Source: G039954875 sp039954875
Lineage (GTDB): Bacteria; Bacteroidota; Bacteroidia; Flavobacteriales; Blattabacteriaceae
Length of the DNA stretch: 64,000 bases
Assembly: GCA_039954875.1 (NCBI GenBank)
Contig: CP157202.1
Span: 310,001-374,000, forward strand
Direction: 5' to 3'
Part shown: piece after piece, positions 37,280 to 45,999 of the stretch
Numbering within the stretch: position 1 is the stretch's first letter
Layout: every line of letters begins with the position of its first letter
Notes under the pieces: generated by a model
What the model was told of the DNA's origin: nothing
The model's database searches: none
The model's input: only the letters and a program-made list of their open reading frames with translations
Position numbers and translations under genes: made by a program

Positions 37280-37553
37280 TATGCTAAGTGTTTATTAGCC
37301 AAAGGAATATTGTAAAAATATTACCTCTTGAAAACATATGAATGAAAATAGTTTTTTGTAAACTACAAACTGTTCAAAATGCCTACTAAGGTACCTCATT
37401 CCGACAGGCTATCCCCAGGATATAAAAAATTTGTAATCCATATATTTTTTTTATTTTGAGGAGTAAAACAGATAATAAATTTAGGTTAAAAATATAAGAT
37501 CAAGGATGATGAATAATGCCTAATTTCGCACATTCTTTTAAACAATATAATTG
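37280..37553. other. Intergenic region before the aldolase gene
   Basis: AT-rich. A near-consensus TAATTTCG at 37521-37528 could be a degenerate -7 box for the downstream gene, about 26 bases before its ATG. No -33 motif or hairpin was recognised. Confidence 0.25.
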
Positions 37554-38210
37554 ATGAAATTTTTTATAGACACGGCCGATTTAGGTCAAATTCGCGAAGC
37601 ACAGGCTTTGGGTATACTAGATGGGGTTACGACTAATCCTTCTTTGATTTTCAAGGAGGGAGTCAGTGGATTGGAAAGCGTTTATAGACATTATCGAAGC
37701 ATTTGCGATGTCGTAGATGGGGATGTCAGTGCGGAGGTCATAGCTACAGATTTTGAAGGCATCGTCAAAGAAGGTGAGGCTCTGGCTGATCTGCATCCAC
37801 AAATCGTGGTTAAAGTGCCTATGATAAAGGATGGGATCAAGGCGATACGTTATTTTTACGATCGGGGGATCAGGACTAATTGTACTTTGGTGTTTTCAGT
37901 TGGACAGGCTCTTTTGGCCGCTAAGGTAGGTGCCGCTTATGTTTCGCCCTTTGTCGGGCGTTTGGATGATGTCTCTGCCGATGGTCTTAATTTGATAGAG
38001 GACATCCGTACCGTGTATGACAATTACAATTTCGAAACACAGATTTTAACTGCCTCAGTGCGTCATCCGATGCATATCGTCGAATGTGCTAAAATCGGGG
38101 CTGATGTGATTACAGCACCATTGCAAGTGATCATGGCATTATTGTACCATCCTTTGACTGATATCGGCCTGGAGAAATTTTTGGCTGACCACAAAAAGGG
38201 CAAGGTTTGA
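37554..38210 (+). CDS. Fructose-6-phosphate aldolase / small transaldolase (TalC type)
   Basis: 218 residues from the ATG (MKFFIDTADLGQIREAQ); a TTG one codon upstream is in frame but unlikely. It has the compact TIM-barrel form with GILDGVTTNPSLIFKEG, the Schiff-base Lys87 in VVKVPMIKDG, TNCTLVFSVGQALLAAKVGA and SPFVGRLDD. The family includes true transaldolases of the pentose phosphate pathway and fructose-6-phosphate aldolases. The two cannot be separated with certainty here, though the Bacteroidetes enzymes are generally taken as transaldolases. It stands alone between wreckage on both sides, so it is clearly under selection. Confidence 0.92.
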   Translation: MKFFIDTADLGQIREAQALGILDGVTTNPSLIFKEGVSGLESVYRHYRSICDVVDGDVSAEVIATDFEGIVKEGEALADLHPQIVVKVPMIKDGIKAIRYFYDRGIRTNCTLVFSVGQALLAAKVGAAYVSPFVGRLDDVSADGLNLIEDIRTVYDNYNFETQILTASVRHPMHIVECAKIGADVITAPLQVIMALLYHPLTDIGLEKFLADHKKGKV

Positions 38211-38423
38211 CTCAACGCTAGATAATGGCTTTTGGCTTCGACTAGACGATTCTATCGATCTGAAAAGTTGAGATTGTTTATTGAACCGTTAGTCATTATC
38301 ATTATGAGAGAGACACCTTGTGATAATCACTATTCGATCAGAGGAGCTATCAGATTAACCCATTAAAAGTTATTGCTTTTGTAGCAGAAGGACATTTATC
38401 CTGTGATCTTTAAAAATGGTTCC

Positions 38424-38681
38424 ATGTTGGTTATCAGTAGTAAAGAATTTAGAGATTACCATAAAAAATATTTTGAGCTGGTAAATTAGAATAAAAGGCA
38501 AGCCATTATACAAAGAAGAAATTGCAAAGCTTATAGGCTTACTCTGGTATTAGAAGAAGACTTGTGTTTTTCACCTGAAATGATTGAGAAGATAAAACAC
38601 TCAATGGAACAGATGGAGAGTGGTAATTCAATTAAGTTGCAGAGTAAAGTAGATATTGATAATTTTTTTTTTAATCTGTGA
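38424..38681 (+). pseudogene. Phd/YefM-family antitoxin relic
   Basis: One frame throughout, broken by a single TAG: MLVISSKEFRDYHKKYFELV, stop, then KRQAIIQRRNCKAYRLTLV and a C-terminal part EEDLCFSPEMIEKIKHSME...KSKVDIDNFF ending in TGA. This matches Bacteroidetes YefM-type antitoxins (ISSKEFRxNxxKYFDLA, IxRGKxxxYRL, FTPEMxxxID). The remains of a YoeB-like toxin start at the next base, in the normal antitoxin-toxin order. The first residues (about ten codons) may be missing or altered. Only one stop disrupts it, so inactivation may be fairly recent. Confidence 0.75.
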
Positions 38682-38682
38682 C

Positions 38683-38953
38683 ATGTGATATATATAGATT
38701 TTATCTATGGTATCAAAAGATGTTAAGTTTTATTAAAAATCAGGTGATAGGCCTGCTTATGATAAAATAAAGATATTTATGGAAGAAATTTTAGAACATA
38801 CTTATATAGATACGGATAAGCCGGAAGCTTTGAAATACAATTTTTGGGACAATGGTCTCGAAGGATAAATAAAAAATAAAGATTTATTTAAAGACGTTTT
38901 AAGAAGAAAAAAGAATTTTTATTTTGTCGGATAGAGGCTATTATGGATTATAA
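38683..38953 (+). pseudogene. YoeB/Txe-family mRNA interferase relic
   Basis: Two frames together give the YoeB pattern: KSGDRPAYDKIKIFMEEILE, then DTDKPEALKYNFW, then after a frame change FGQWSRRINKK (the family's SGLWSRRINxEHR block, with catalytic-region residues), and finally a SDRGYYG-like ending in place of AKGHY, before TAA. Stops early on and at least two frameshifts abolish it. YoeB toxins cleave mRNA at the ribosome and are held inactive by YefM. Together with the broken antitoxin this is a dead type II toxin-antitoxin module. Confidence 0.75.
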
Positions 38954-39549
38954 TCATTGTCTAATCCTATGTTTGACTACTGATTTGCAGTTAATTGTTC
39001 ATTAGACGTGTTTCATTAGAGTTACTTGAATTGAAAGAGTACACCTATATAAAAAATTAGCAACTGAAAACACTCAAAAGAAACCTTAGAATAGTCCGCA
39101 TTGTAGAACGTCTTGCGTGAGATCTTGGTATTTATAAAGTTATTAACATTTAGGTAAATGATTAGGGTGATCCTTCCCTGTTTAAAAATATAGTTAATAT
39201 TTAAGTTTAATTTATGATAAGCAGTGTATAGGTTGTTGTTGGGTGGATATATTATTAAAAATAAATATTAATATATGTGAAACTCATAATTCCATAGCCT
39301 TCTTACGATTGAAGTGTAACGCATCTTTGGTCTACCGTTGTAGTTGAACGGAAGCGTTGAACCAAAACTGGGATGGTGGTAAAACTATCACCGATACCTT
39401 ATATTTCTAGTCCCTTGGAATTACTTCCCATATACCGAGACGTTTTGATGCATAAGGTATTGGTCAACTAAAAGCATCAACGTTTTGAAAAGACTTTACT
39501 GATAGAAGAATTCTGATCTAATATTTTTCTCGAGGAGATCGGGGTCAAT
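38954..39549. other. AT-rich gap between the toxin-antitoxin relic and the DUF4835 relic
   Basis: No open frame of note. On the reverse strand a few protein-like scraps appear (LVDQYLMHQNVSVYGK near 39450) without a recognisable family. In relatives recN often lies beyond DUF4835 here, but nothing resembling RecN was found. Confidence 0.4.
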
Positions 39550-40385
39550 ATTTAGGTGGTCTGCGGGTCGTCTTCCTTCTTGTAATATAGCGTAAGGGTG
39601 ATTTTGATAAGTTCCTTTTGCTTGGTCTCTATCGTATAGGATTGGTTGAGACTCAGATCGGGGTAAAAGTTGCCTAGTTCTAGTAGTACGTTAGCAATGG
39701 TCTGTTTACCATTTTCCGGGTTATACTATACATGAGGTCTAACTCTTGCCTGTGGTGACAGATGTTATCATATTTTTTTTCAGTTGCTTGAGGGATAGGA
39801 GATCATAGACTATTTTTTTCGGTTTCTTTATCTTGATTTTATGTCCCACTTAGGTAAATCGCTTGACTCGGCATTGTTTGTATTTATTGTTCAATAAAGA
39901 AGTAGGTGTTTTTACCGCCGTTTGAACAAGTATCGACCATCATGCCTTAGGATTAGGTAAACGCAATAAGCAATGAGATAAGTCATACTTTTTTTACTGA
40001 AACGTATTTCATCAAAGATTAGTTGATTGAATTCGGTGTAATTTAACTCTAATTGCTTGTCATTGATGAGGAAAGTACCGGGGTATAGTAGTAGGTGGAG
40101 TCATATATTGGGTGTTGTAATTAAAATTGTATGCTGTCTTTTTGTCACTTTTTCACTATAGCTTGCCTAGTCGATAGTGATGTTTAAGGTGCATTATATT
40201 TTTTCTTGTTGCGCAAATTCTTGTTTAGTTTGCTGAGTGGTATTGATGAATTTGGTTAGATTTTTTTGAGGGTTTTGTAGATGAAATTGTTAGAGATGCC
40301 TGTGTTTTGGTGTAATCAACATTTACCGTATCTAGAGGGAGCTATTATGCGCGTATGTAGAATACAAGATTGAGAGCAAAACCAT
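39550..40385 (-). pseudogene. DUF4835-family protein relic
   Basis: Just after coaBC on the same strand, frames carry FINTTQQTKQEFAQQEKI, YNTQYMTPPTTI, FLINDKQLELNYTEFNQL, FDEIRFSKKSMTYLIAYCVYLI and GKQTIANVLLELGNFYPD. These match the DUF4835 proteins of Bacteroidetes (exported, about 300 residues), which normally follow coaBC. An in-frame TAG interrupts the predicted signal-peptide region and several frameshifts follow. Function in relatives is unknown. Its position in a conserved operon supports the identification despite the decay. Confidence 0.75.
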
Positions 40386-40409
40386 GAACCCCCCCATACG
40401 GGATAGGGA

Positions 40410-41606
40410 TTAGCGAATCGCTCCGCAAATGTAGTGCAAAATCTCGAATGAGAGTTCTTCTTTAGATTTTAGAGTCAAGGGAAGGATAGTATTTTTGGCA
40501 TCGATCAGGGTGACTTTGTTCGTGTCTTTGTTAAATCCAGCACCTGTGTCTCTGAGAGAATTGAGGATGATCAGATCTAGATTTTTTTCTAAGAACTTTT
40601 TCCGAGCATTTTGATATTCGTCATTGGTTTCCAAAGCAAATCCGACCAGATATTGTTGGGATTTTTTCTCGCCTAGTATCTTGAGGATATCTGGGTTTTT
40701 GACTAGACGGAGGTTCAGTACATCAGTTTCTTTCTTGATTTTTTGGTTTGAGACGTTTTCCGGACGATAGTCCGCCACGGCAGCCGACATTATAACGATA
40801 TGAGATGTGTCAAAGTGTTGTAATACTTTTTCTAGCATTTCTAAAGCTGAGACCACTTTGATCTGGTTGATAGGGTGATAACCAATTGATTCAGCTGTAG
40901 GGCCACTGATCAGTGTTACTTCTGCTCCCATTTGGGAGGTGGCTTTGGCTAATGCAAATCCCATCTTTCCTGAAGAACTATTTCCAACGAATCGTACAGG
41001 GTCTAAAGCTTCGTGGGTAGGGCCAGCTGTGATAAGGATTTTTTTTCCTTTGAGTATTGAGCGTTGCGAAAAGTAGTTTTTTATTATTGTGACGATATGA
41101 TTTGGTTCAGCCATACGACCTTCTCCGAAGAGTCCGCTGGCGAGTTCGCCTTTTTCTGCTGGAATCAGGATATTGCCCCTTTTGATGAGTCGGGAGATGT
41201 TTTCTTTTGTACTGGGGTGTCGATACATGTCTAGGTCCATAGCAGGAGCAAAGAATACGGGACATCTGGCCGAGAGATAGACCGCCAGTACGATATTGTC
41301 ACATTGGCCATAGGATATTTTGGCTAATGTATTAGCTGTGACTGGGGCAATGATCATTGCATCAGCCCACACCCCTAACTCTACATAATTGTTCCATGAT
41401 TTATTTTTCTCGGTATAAAAATCAGACCAAACTACTTCTTTGGAAAGTGTAGATAGGGTGAGGGGAGCTACAAAGTCTTTGGCTGAGGGAGTCATGATTA
41501 TTTTGACCTTTGCTCCCCATTGGACAAAAATTCTAACTAGTTGAGGGATTTTGTAGGCAGCTATACTGCTGCATAGTGCGATGACTAGCTTCTTGTCGCG
41601 AAACAC
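40410..41606 (-). CDS. coaBC: Bifunctional phosphopantothenoylcysteine decarboxylase / phosphopantothenate-cysteine ligase
   Basis: Catalyses two steps of coenzyme A synthesis: joining phosphopantothenate to cysteine, then decarboxylating it. 398 residues. The N-terminal flavin-dependent CoaC domain has LVIALCSSIAAYKIPQLVR, MIIAPVTANTLAKISYG and FFAPAMDLDMYRHPST. The C-terminal CoaB domain begins around KKILITAGPTHEALDPVRF, with NSSSGKMGFALAKA, SAAVADYRPE and the nucleotide-site LVKNPDILK. It lies 10 bases downstream of rpoZ and is the last intact gene of the bamD-rpoZ-coaBC run, because DUF4835 behind it is dead. Coenzyme A synthesis is essential, which explains its preservation. Confidence 0.96.
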   Translation of the reverse strand: MFRDKKLVIALCSSIAAYKIPQLVRIFVQWGAKVKIIMTPSAKDFVAPLTLSTLSKEVVWSDFYTEKNKSWNNYVELGVWADAMIIAPVTANTLAKISYGQCDNIVLAVYLSARCPVFFAPAMDLDMYRHPSTKENISRLIKRGNILIPAEKGELASGLFGEGRMAEPNHIVTIIKNYFSQRSILKGKKILITAGPTHEALDPVRFVGNSSSGKMGFALAKATSQMGAEVTLISGPTAESIGYHPINQIKVVSALEMLEKVLQHFDTSHIVIMSAAVADYRPENVSNQKIKKETDVLNLRLVKNPDILKILGEKKSQQYLVGFALETNDEYQNARKKFLEKNLDLIILNSLRDTGAGFNKDTNKVTLIDAKNTILPLTLKSKEELSFEILHYICGAIR

Positions 41607-41616
41607 CGGATAGGTA

Positions 41617-41940
41617 TTATTTAGCTTTTTCTGACTTGCGGTAATATATTTTTCCGTCTAAGAATTCTTGTATGGCTATGGAAGTAGGCTTGGGAAGTCT
41701 TTCAAAGATTTTCGAAACTTCGATTTGTTCTCTGTTTTCAAAAATTTCTTCTAGGCTATCAGTTGGATTAGTAAATTCTTCAAGTTTGTTATCAAGTTCC
41801 TTTTTAAGGATGCTGTTTATTTGATCGGCTCGTTTACCCAGAACGGTTGTGATGGCATAAATACTCTCGCCAGATTTTTCCAACTCTTTCCTATCGATGG
41901 TTATGGTAGATTGAGATGCTTTTATTGAGTTAAGATTCAT
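41617..41940 (-). CDS. rpoZ: RNA polymerase omega subunit (Bacteroidetes Rpb6-like)
   Basis: 107 residues. In Bacteroidetes the omega subunit is recognised by context between bamD and coaBC and by a weak Rpb6-like fold: the segment ESIYAITTVLGKRADQINSIL corresponds to the conserved helix that clamps the beta-prime C-terminus, followed by a charged, flexible region and KPTSIAIQEFLDGKIYYRK. It stabilises RNA polymerase and may contribute to stringent control. It begins two bases downstream of the bamD stop and ends 10 bases before coaBC. Confidence 0.88.
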   Translation of the reverse strand: MNLNSIKASQSTITIDRKELEKSGESIYAITTVLGKRADQINSILKKELDNKLEEFTNPTDSLEEIFENREQIEVSKIFERLPKPTSIAIQEFLDGKIYYRKSEKAK

Positions 41941-41942
41941 GG

Positions 41943-42785
41943 TTAAGATGGTTTTTCTGTTGGATGTTTTGAAATGGTATGCAAAGAAAGCCCCTTGAGC
42001 TTGTGTTGTGTCTTTTGGTAGATCTTTTCTATGTGATTGATGTATTTAGAATTGGGATAATTTTTTTTGAATTGGGTATATAACGTTACGGTTTCTTCCA
42101 AACGATCTTTTTTAAAATCCTCTCTACTGTTGATCGCAAGCTCATATTGGGCATGTAGCATATAATACGAAGCTTTTTCTTTGAGGTGGCTGTCAGGGTA
42201 ATCGTTGACGAAGTTTTGGAAAGAAACCACAGCAGCTTTATATCGCATGATATCATGATAGATCTTTGCAACCTCAAAGGCTTTCCTCTCTAATTTTTTT
42301 ATCAATATCTTTATAAGAGTGTTAGCTTGTGCTGTTTTTTGGCTATTGGGGTATTGATTTACAAAATTTTGCAACTCTTTGATTGCGTTGTAGGTGCTTT
42401 CTTGATCGAGATTGTAATTTGGCGAAAACAAATAATAACAATAAGCGGATTGGAATAAAGCTTCTTCTGCTTGTGGATCTCTTGGATAGGTCTTGTAAAA
42501 GTTGTTGAATTGATGCCCAGCTAGGATATAATTTTTATCGTGATAATTGGCCATGGCTGTCTTGTAGATTATTTCTTTAGCATCTTCTTTTCCCCTCACT
42601 AGAGGAACTGCACGCTCGAATAGCTGTAGAGCTTCAGTGTATTTTTTTTGGTTGTAGAAGGTATATGCCTTGGATAAAATATAGCCTTTGTCCGAGCTTT
42701 TTAATGCACTTTCTAAATTTTTGTTGCATCCTATCAATAGGAATAAAAAGCTCAAAGCAACAACGCCTATACCCTTTTTTTGCAT
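41943..42785 (-). CDS. bamD: Outer-membrane assembly lipoprotein BamD
   Basis: Part of the BAM complex that inserts beta-barrel proteins into the outer membrane. 280 residues from the ATG giving MQKKGIGVVALSFLFLLIGC, a lipoprotein signal with lipobox LIGC and lipidated Cys20; an upstream in-frame ATG would add eight residues and spoil the signal. The body is a series of TPR-like repeats: AYTFYNQKKYTEALQLFERA, GHQFNNFYKTYPRDPQAEEAL, ELQNFVNQYPNSQKTAQA and FQNFVNDYPDSHLKEKASYY, typical of BamD/YfiO. It is first of the bamD-rpoZ-coaBC run and begins 87 bases after the ferritin stop. Confidence 0.93.
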   Translation of the reverse strand: MQKKGIGVVALSFLFLLIGCNKNLESALKSSDKGYILSKAYTFYNQKKYTEALQLFERAVPLVRGKEDAKEIIYKTAMANYHDKNYILAGHQFNNFYKTYPRDPQAEEALFQSAYCYYLFSPNYNLDQESTYNAIKELQNFVNQYPNSQKTAQANTLIKILIKKLERKAFEVAKIYHDIMRYKAAVVSFQNFVNDYPDSHLKEKASYYMLHAQYELAINSREDFKKDRLEETVTLYTQFKKNYPNSKYINHIEKIYQKTQHKLKGLSLHTISKHPTEKPS

Positions 42786-42871
42786 GGAGCAAAGGTACGT
42801 TTTTCTCAATAAATTGTCTATAGAGGTGTGAAATAGTCAAATGCTTTACAAGTGCTTAAGTTTTTAAAATT

Positions 42872-43381
42872 TTAGGTTTTAGTATCGTCTTTTCCGTGAA
42901 AGTTTTGGATATCTCGATCAAATAAATATAAACCGCCTTTGTCTTCACCGATCAGATCAAGTTTATCGAGAATCAATTTGGCTAGGCGTTCTTCTTCTAT
43001 TTGTTCCGCTACGTACCATTGCAAAAAATTGTGTGTGGAATAGTCCCTTTCCCGCAAAGTGAGATCTACTAATAAGTTGATCTCTTCAGATACCTTTTTC
43101 TCGTGCTCGAAAAGGGATTCGAAAAGCTCTTTCAAAGATATATATGTATCTTTAGGCAATGGTAGAGCAGTGATTATAGCTTGCCCACCACGCTCATTGA
43201 TGTATCTGACAAGTTTGAGCATGTGTATTCTTTCTTCATCTGAATGGGTGTATAAGAATTCGCACACCCCCTCAAAACCTTGATATTCGGCCCATGAAGA
43301 CATTGCTAAGTATATTTGAGAGGCTTCGCCTTCTCTGTTGAGTTGTTTATTTAATTCTATTTGGATTTTTGGGTTTAGCAT
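42872..43381 (-). CDS. ftnA: Bacterial ferritin (FtnA type)
   Basis: Iron-storage protein: 24-subunit cages that oxidise Fe(II) and keep it as a mineral core. 169 residues, the usual length. The ferroxidase ligands are visible: Glu20 in GEASQIYLAMSSWAE, Glu50 and His53 in DEERIHMLKL, a Glu in LFESLFEHEKKVSEEI, and QWYVAEQIEEE with the downstream Glu/Gln pair. No haem-binding Met of bacterioferritin type is evident. It begins two bases after dapA, so the genes are co-transcribed. Ferritin between dapA and bamD is an unusual guest in an otherwise conserved neighbourhood. Confidence 0.94.
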   Translation of the reverse strand: MLNPKIQIELNKQLNREGEASQIYLAMSSWAEYQGFEGVCEFLYTHSDEERIHMLKLVRYINERGGQAIITALPLPKDTYISLKELFESLFEHEKKVSEEINLLVDLTLRERDYSTHNFLQWYVAEQIEEERLAKLILDKLDLIGEDKGGLYLFDRDIQNFHGKDDTKT

Positions 43382-43383
43382 GA

Positions 43384-44301
43384 TCAGTAGGTCTTATGTT
43401 GAGGTTGATAAGCAAATCGTCTTTTGTACTCAGAACGTATTTTTTCTTGTAGTTTTTCTGTAGCTTGTACCAAAGGTAGTCGTACGTAAGGTTCACATAT
43501 TCCAATGGTTTTTAATAAAGTTTTGATGCCTGCTGGATTACCTTCTTCAAAAGCGAGCTTGGTCATTTGGATTGTTTGATAATATAATTTAAAGGCTTCT
43601 CGAACCTTGTTCTGACGAGCTAGACGAATCATTTCGGAGAATTCTTTTGGGATACCTTGAGCTACAACAGATATCACCCCGTCACCTCCGCCTAATGTCA
43701 TGGGCAGGGCTAGTGCATCATCTCCAGAGACCACACTAAAATCTTCGGGTTTTTGCTGGAGGATTTCATAGGCTTGCAAGATATTGCCTGATGCTTCCTT
43801 GATCCCTATGATGTTTTTGTATTCATGAGCTAGCCTGAGGACTGTTTCAGGAAGTACATTGGAGCCAGTACGTGTCGGGACATTGTATATGATGATGTCT
43901 ACCTCTGTATTTGTTACCAGTGCTTTGAAGTGTTGATAAATACCTTCTTGTGTAGGACGATTGTAGTAAGGTGAAACCGAAAGTACGGCTTCAAAATCAG
44001 TTAAATCGACTTGTTGAATTTGTCTGATTACTTCTGCTGTATCGTTGCCTCCAATACCTAATACTAGGGGTAATTTGTTTTTGTTAGTGCTTTTGATGCA
44101 CTGGATGATCTCCTCTTTTTCCTCCTTTTTCAAAGTAGCAGGTTCTCCCGTGGTACCTAAGATTACCAAATACTCCACTTTTCCCTCACTGATGTGCGTG
44201 ATGAGTCTCTCAAGCCCCTTGAGATCGACTTTTTTTTCTTGATCAAAAGGTGTCACTAAAGCTATGCCTGTGCCGTACAACTTCTTCCTTGTGTTTATCA
44301 T
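43384..44301 (-). CDS. dapA: 4-hydroxy-tetrahydrodipicolinate synthase
   Basis: Condenses pyruvate with aspartate semialdehyde, the first step towards diaminopimelate and lysine. 305 residues. The TIM barrel has TGIALVTPF, GTTGEPATL (pyruvate site), Tyr139 in IIYNVPTRTG (proton relay) and the Schiff-base Lys168 in IIGIKEASGN, then SGDDALALPMTLGG. A good promoter lies upstream. It leads a transcript with ferritin, and probably bamD, rpoZ and coaBC as well. Its retention suggests need for cell-wall diaminopimelate, lysine supply to a host, or both. Confidence 0.96.
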   Translation of the reverse strand: MINTRKKLYGTGIALVTPFDQEKKVDLKGLERLITHISEGKVEYLVILGTTGEPATLKKEEKEEIIQCIKSTNKNKLPLVLGIGGNDTAEVIRQIQQVDLTDFEAVLSVSPYYNRPTQEGIYQHFKALVTNTEVDIIIYNVPTRTGSNVLPETVLRLAHEYKNIIGIKEASGNILQAYEILQQKPEDFSVVSGDDALALPMTLGGGDGVISVVAQGIPKEFSEMIRLARQNKVREAFKLYYQTIQMTKLAFEEGNPAGIKTLLKTIGICEPYVRLPLVQATEKLQEKIRSEYKRRFAYQPQHKTY

Positions 44302-44370
44302 GTATCGGAGTGTTTTTTGTATGACCGGCTTTTCTTTTGTTGAAAATTTAATGATCGGAGGTTAGATACT

Positions 44371-44400
44371 CAAATTTATTAAAATTTGTATAAGCTCAAA
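44371..44400 (-). promoter_or_regulatory. Promoter of the dapA-ftnA transcript
   Basis: On the reverse strand: TTTG, an 18-base spacer and TAAATTTG, a close match to the Bacteroidetes TTTG-N19-TAnnTTTG promoter. Initiation near 44364 gives a leader of about 60 bases to the dapA ATG. Confidence 0.6.
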
Positions 44401-44524
44401 AACATACTGAAAGCTATGAAATTGTTCCTAATTCTGACTAGATTTGAGTAAGACATCAAAATACTATTTCCTTTAGTAATTAGAAACATGTTATCGAAGA
44501 AAGGAATATGAGTCTTATAAAAAA

Positions 44525-44561
44525 AACGACAAAAAAAGAAAAACATTCTTTTTTTGTCGTT
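44525..44561 (-). terminator. Strong Rho-independent terminator after the RRM gene
   Basis: AACGACAAAAAAAGAA pairs perfectly over 16 bases with TTCTTTTTTTGTCGTT around a five-base loop. Read on the reverse strand it ends in a run of eight T residues. It starts 12 bases after the RRM-gene stop. Confidence 0.8.
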
Positions 44562-44573
44562 AAAGGATAAAGA

Positions 44574-44831
44574 TTAAAATTCTCTTCTAGGCCTTGGTCT
44601 GGCTTCTGAAACTACGATGGTTCTTCCCATGAATTCCGTCCCATTGAGCTTTTCTATAGCTTCTTTACCGGCTTCTTCGTTAGACATTTCGACAAACCCA
44701 AATCCTTTACTTCTAGCTGTATCTCTATCGACGACAATCTTTGTGTTATTAACCTCTCCTATGGATTCAAAATATTCCTTTACTTCTTGCTCTGATGTTT
44801 GATAATGCAGGTTCCCTACGTACAGTTTCAT
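44574..44831 (-). CDS. Small RNA-binding protein with one RRM domain
   Basis: 85 residues, essentially a single RNA-recognition motif: RNP2 LYVGNL (residues 3-8), RNP1 KGFGFVEM (42-49), and a basic Arg-rich tail (ARPRPRREF). Such stand-alone RRM proteins are abundant in Bacteroidetes and resemble cyanobacterial Rbp proteins; they act as global RNA chaperones in a phylum lacking Hfq. It has its own promoter box and a very strong terminator, so it is a monocistronic unit, probably highly expressed. Confidence 0.93.
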   Translation of the reverse strand: MKLYVGNLHYQTSEQEVKEYFESIGEVNNTKIVVDRDTARSKGFGFVEMSNEEAGKEAIEKLNGTEFMGRTIVVSEARPRPRREF

Positions 44832-44856
44832 GTTATAAAAAATAAATGTTTCGCAG

Positions 44857-44864
44857 CAAATTTA
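44857..44864 (-). promoter_or_regulatory. Candidate -7 element of the RRM gene
   Basis: Reverse-strand TAAATTTG, 25 bases before the start codon. The -33 region lacks a clear TTTG. Confidence 0.4.
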
Positions 44865-44874
44865 GGTAAATATT

Positions 44875-45999
44875 TTTTCTAAGGAAAGAAAAGATGAATT
44901 TGGTCATGAGATAGATGTTTATCATACTAAAAGTTGAAAGGGATTTTAGGTGTTTTTCCGTATTGAAGTAATTTATAGTGTGCATTACATAAATTATTTT
45001 ATTTAAATATTAATATCTTAATAACTAAGGATTACAAAAAATCACATCATATTAATATTCGAAGATTTAGTTTTAAGTCATATTAAATGATCTATAAAAT
45101 CAAAAAATATCCCCTTGCGAGTTGTTATTTTTTTTAAAAAAAAACTATGGATATAATAAATATTATTTAAAAAAAAATACTTCTTATTATATAATAATAT
45201 AAACAGATAATAGTCAAGGAAGAGATAGGGATTTATGAGCAAGTTGTATCAAGAAAATAAATAAAAATGAGTCTGGTTTGACTGTCGACATGATAGGATA
45301 ACAGCCCCTTTTCATATCGGTCGTGGTGCTCAATTTTAAAAATGACCACATGTTACCTTGTTTGGAAGAGGGATAAACTGATGGTTCGGGTTTATCTATC
45401 CTTTCTATTTTGGATCTGAAATAGACATCATCGGCTGTAAAAAAGGTCTATAGCAATATAAATAATACATAACTTTACTTTTTAAACCCTAAAAATGGGG
45501 TCATATGAGATGTTTGTTTTGTAATTTTGACTGGTAACTCAGTACTTTTTAATCGGGATATTCAAAAAATAAAAATGAAATAAGTTTTGTGAAGGTTTTA
45601 TAGAAGAACTTGGTAATTCAAATTTGATAAAGGGTCTTTCAGATAAAAGTACAGTATTCGGAAGTGCTTAAATAAGCAGACTTATATCTCGTTATTATTT
45701 ACACAATAGTGGAATGTACTCATACGTCCTTTTATCTCTCCAGAAAAGGTGGTATAAATGAAAAAGGTCCTGATGCAATAGTCAAAATTCTGAATAAAAT
45801 GAAGGAAAGAAGGAGTAAAAGAGATCTATCTCCTGGATGAGAGGATATGTCCATTGGTATAGATCATATTCTTGTTTTTCAGAACGTCCTCATATGTGTA
45901 GTACTTTGTTTATCCTAAAGTGGCTTGTCGAACTCTATTGGGAATAAAGTTGTAAATTCGCTCACTCATTCTTTTCTTCAGCGAAAAAGTTTATTTTCT
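44875..45999. other. Gene-free region upstream of lpd
   Basis: About 1.1 kb. The first 350 bases are extremely AT-rich. Beyond 45235 short plus-strand scraps look like former protein (TAPFHIGRGAQF, FIYPFYFGSEIDIIG, GGINEKGPDAIVKILNKMKE) but none exceeds about 40 codons and no family was recognised. The lpd frame could be extended upstream to 45925, but that extension does not resemble the family. No hairpin with a T-tail was found. Confidence 0.4.

Noticed and set aside
45925..45999. N-terminal extension of lpd by 25 residues
   Set aside because: The extension does not resemble any E3 N-terminus, and the ATG at 46000 gives the canonical start.
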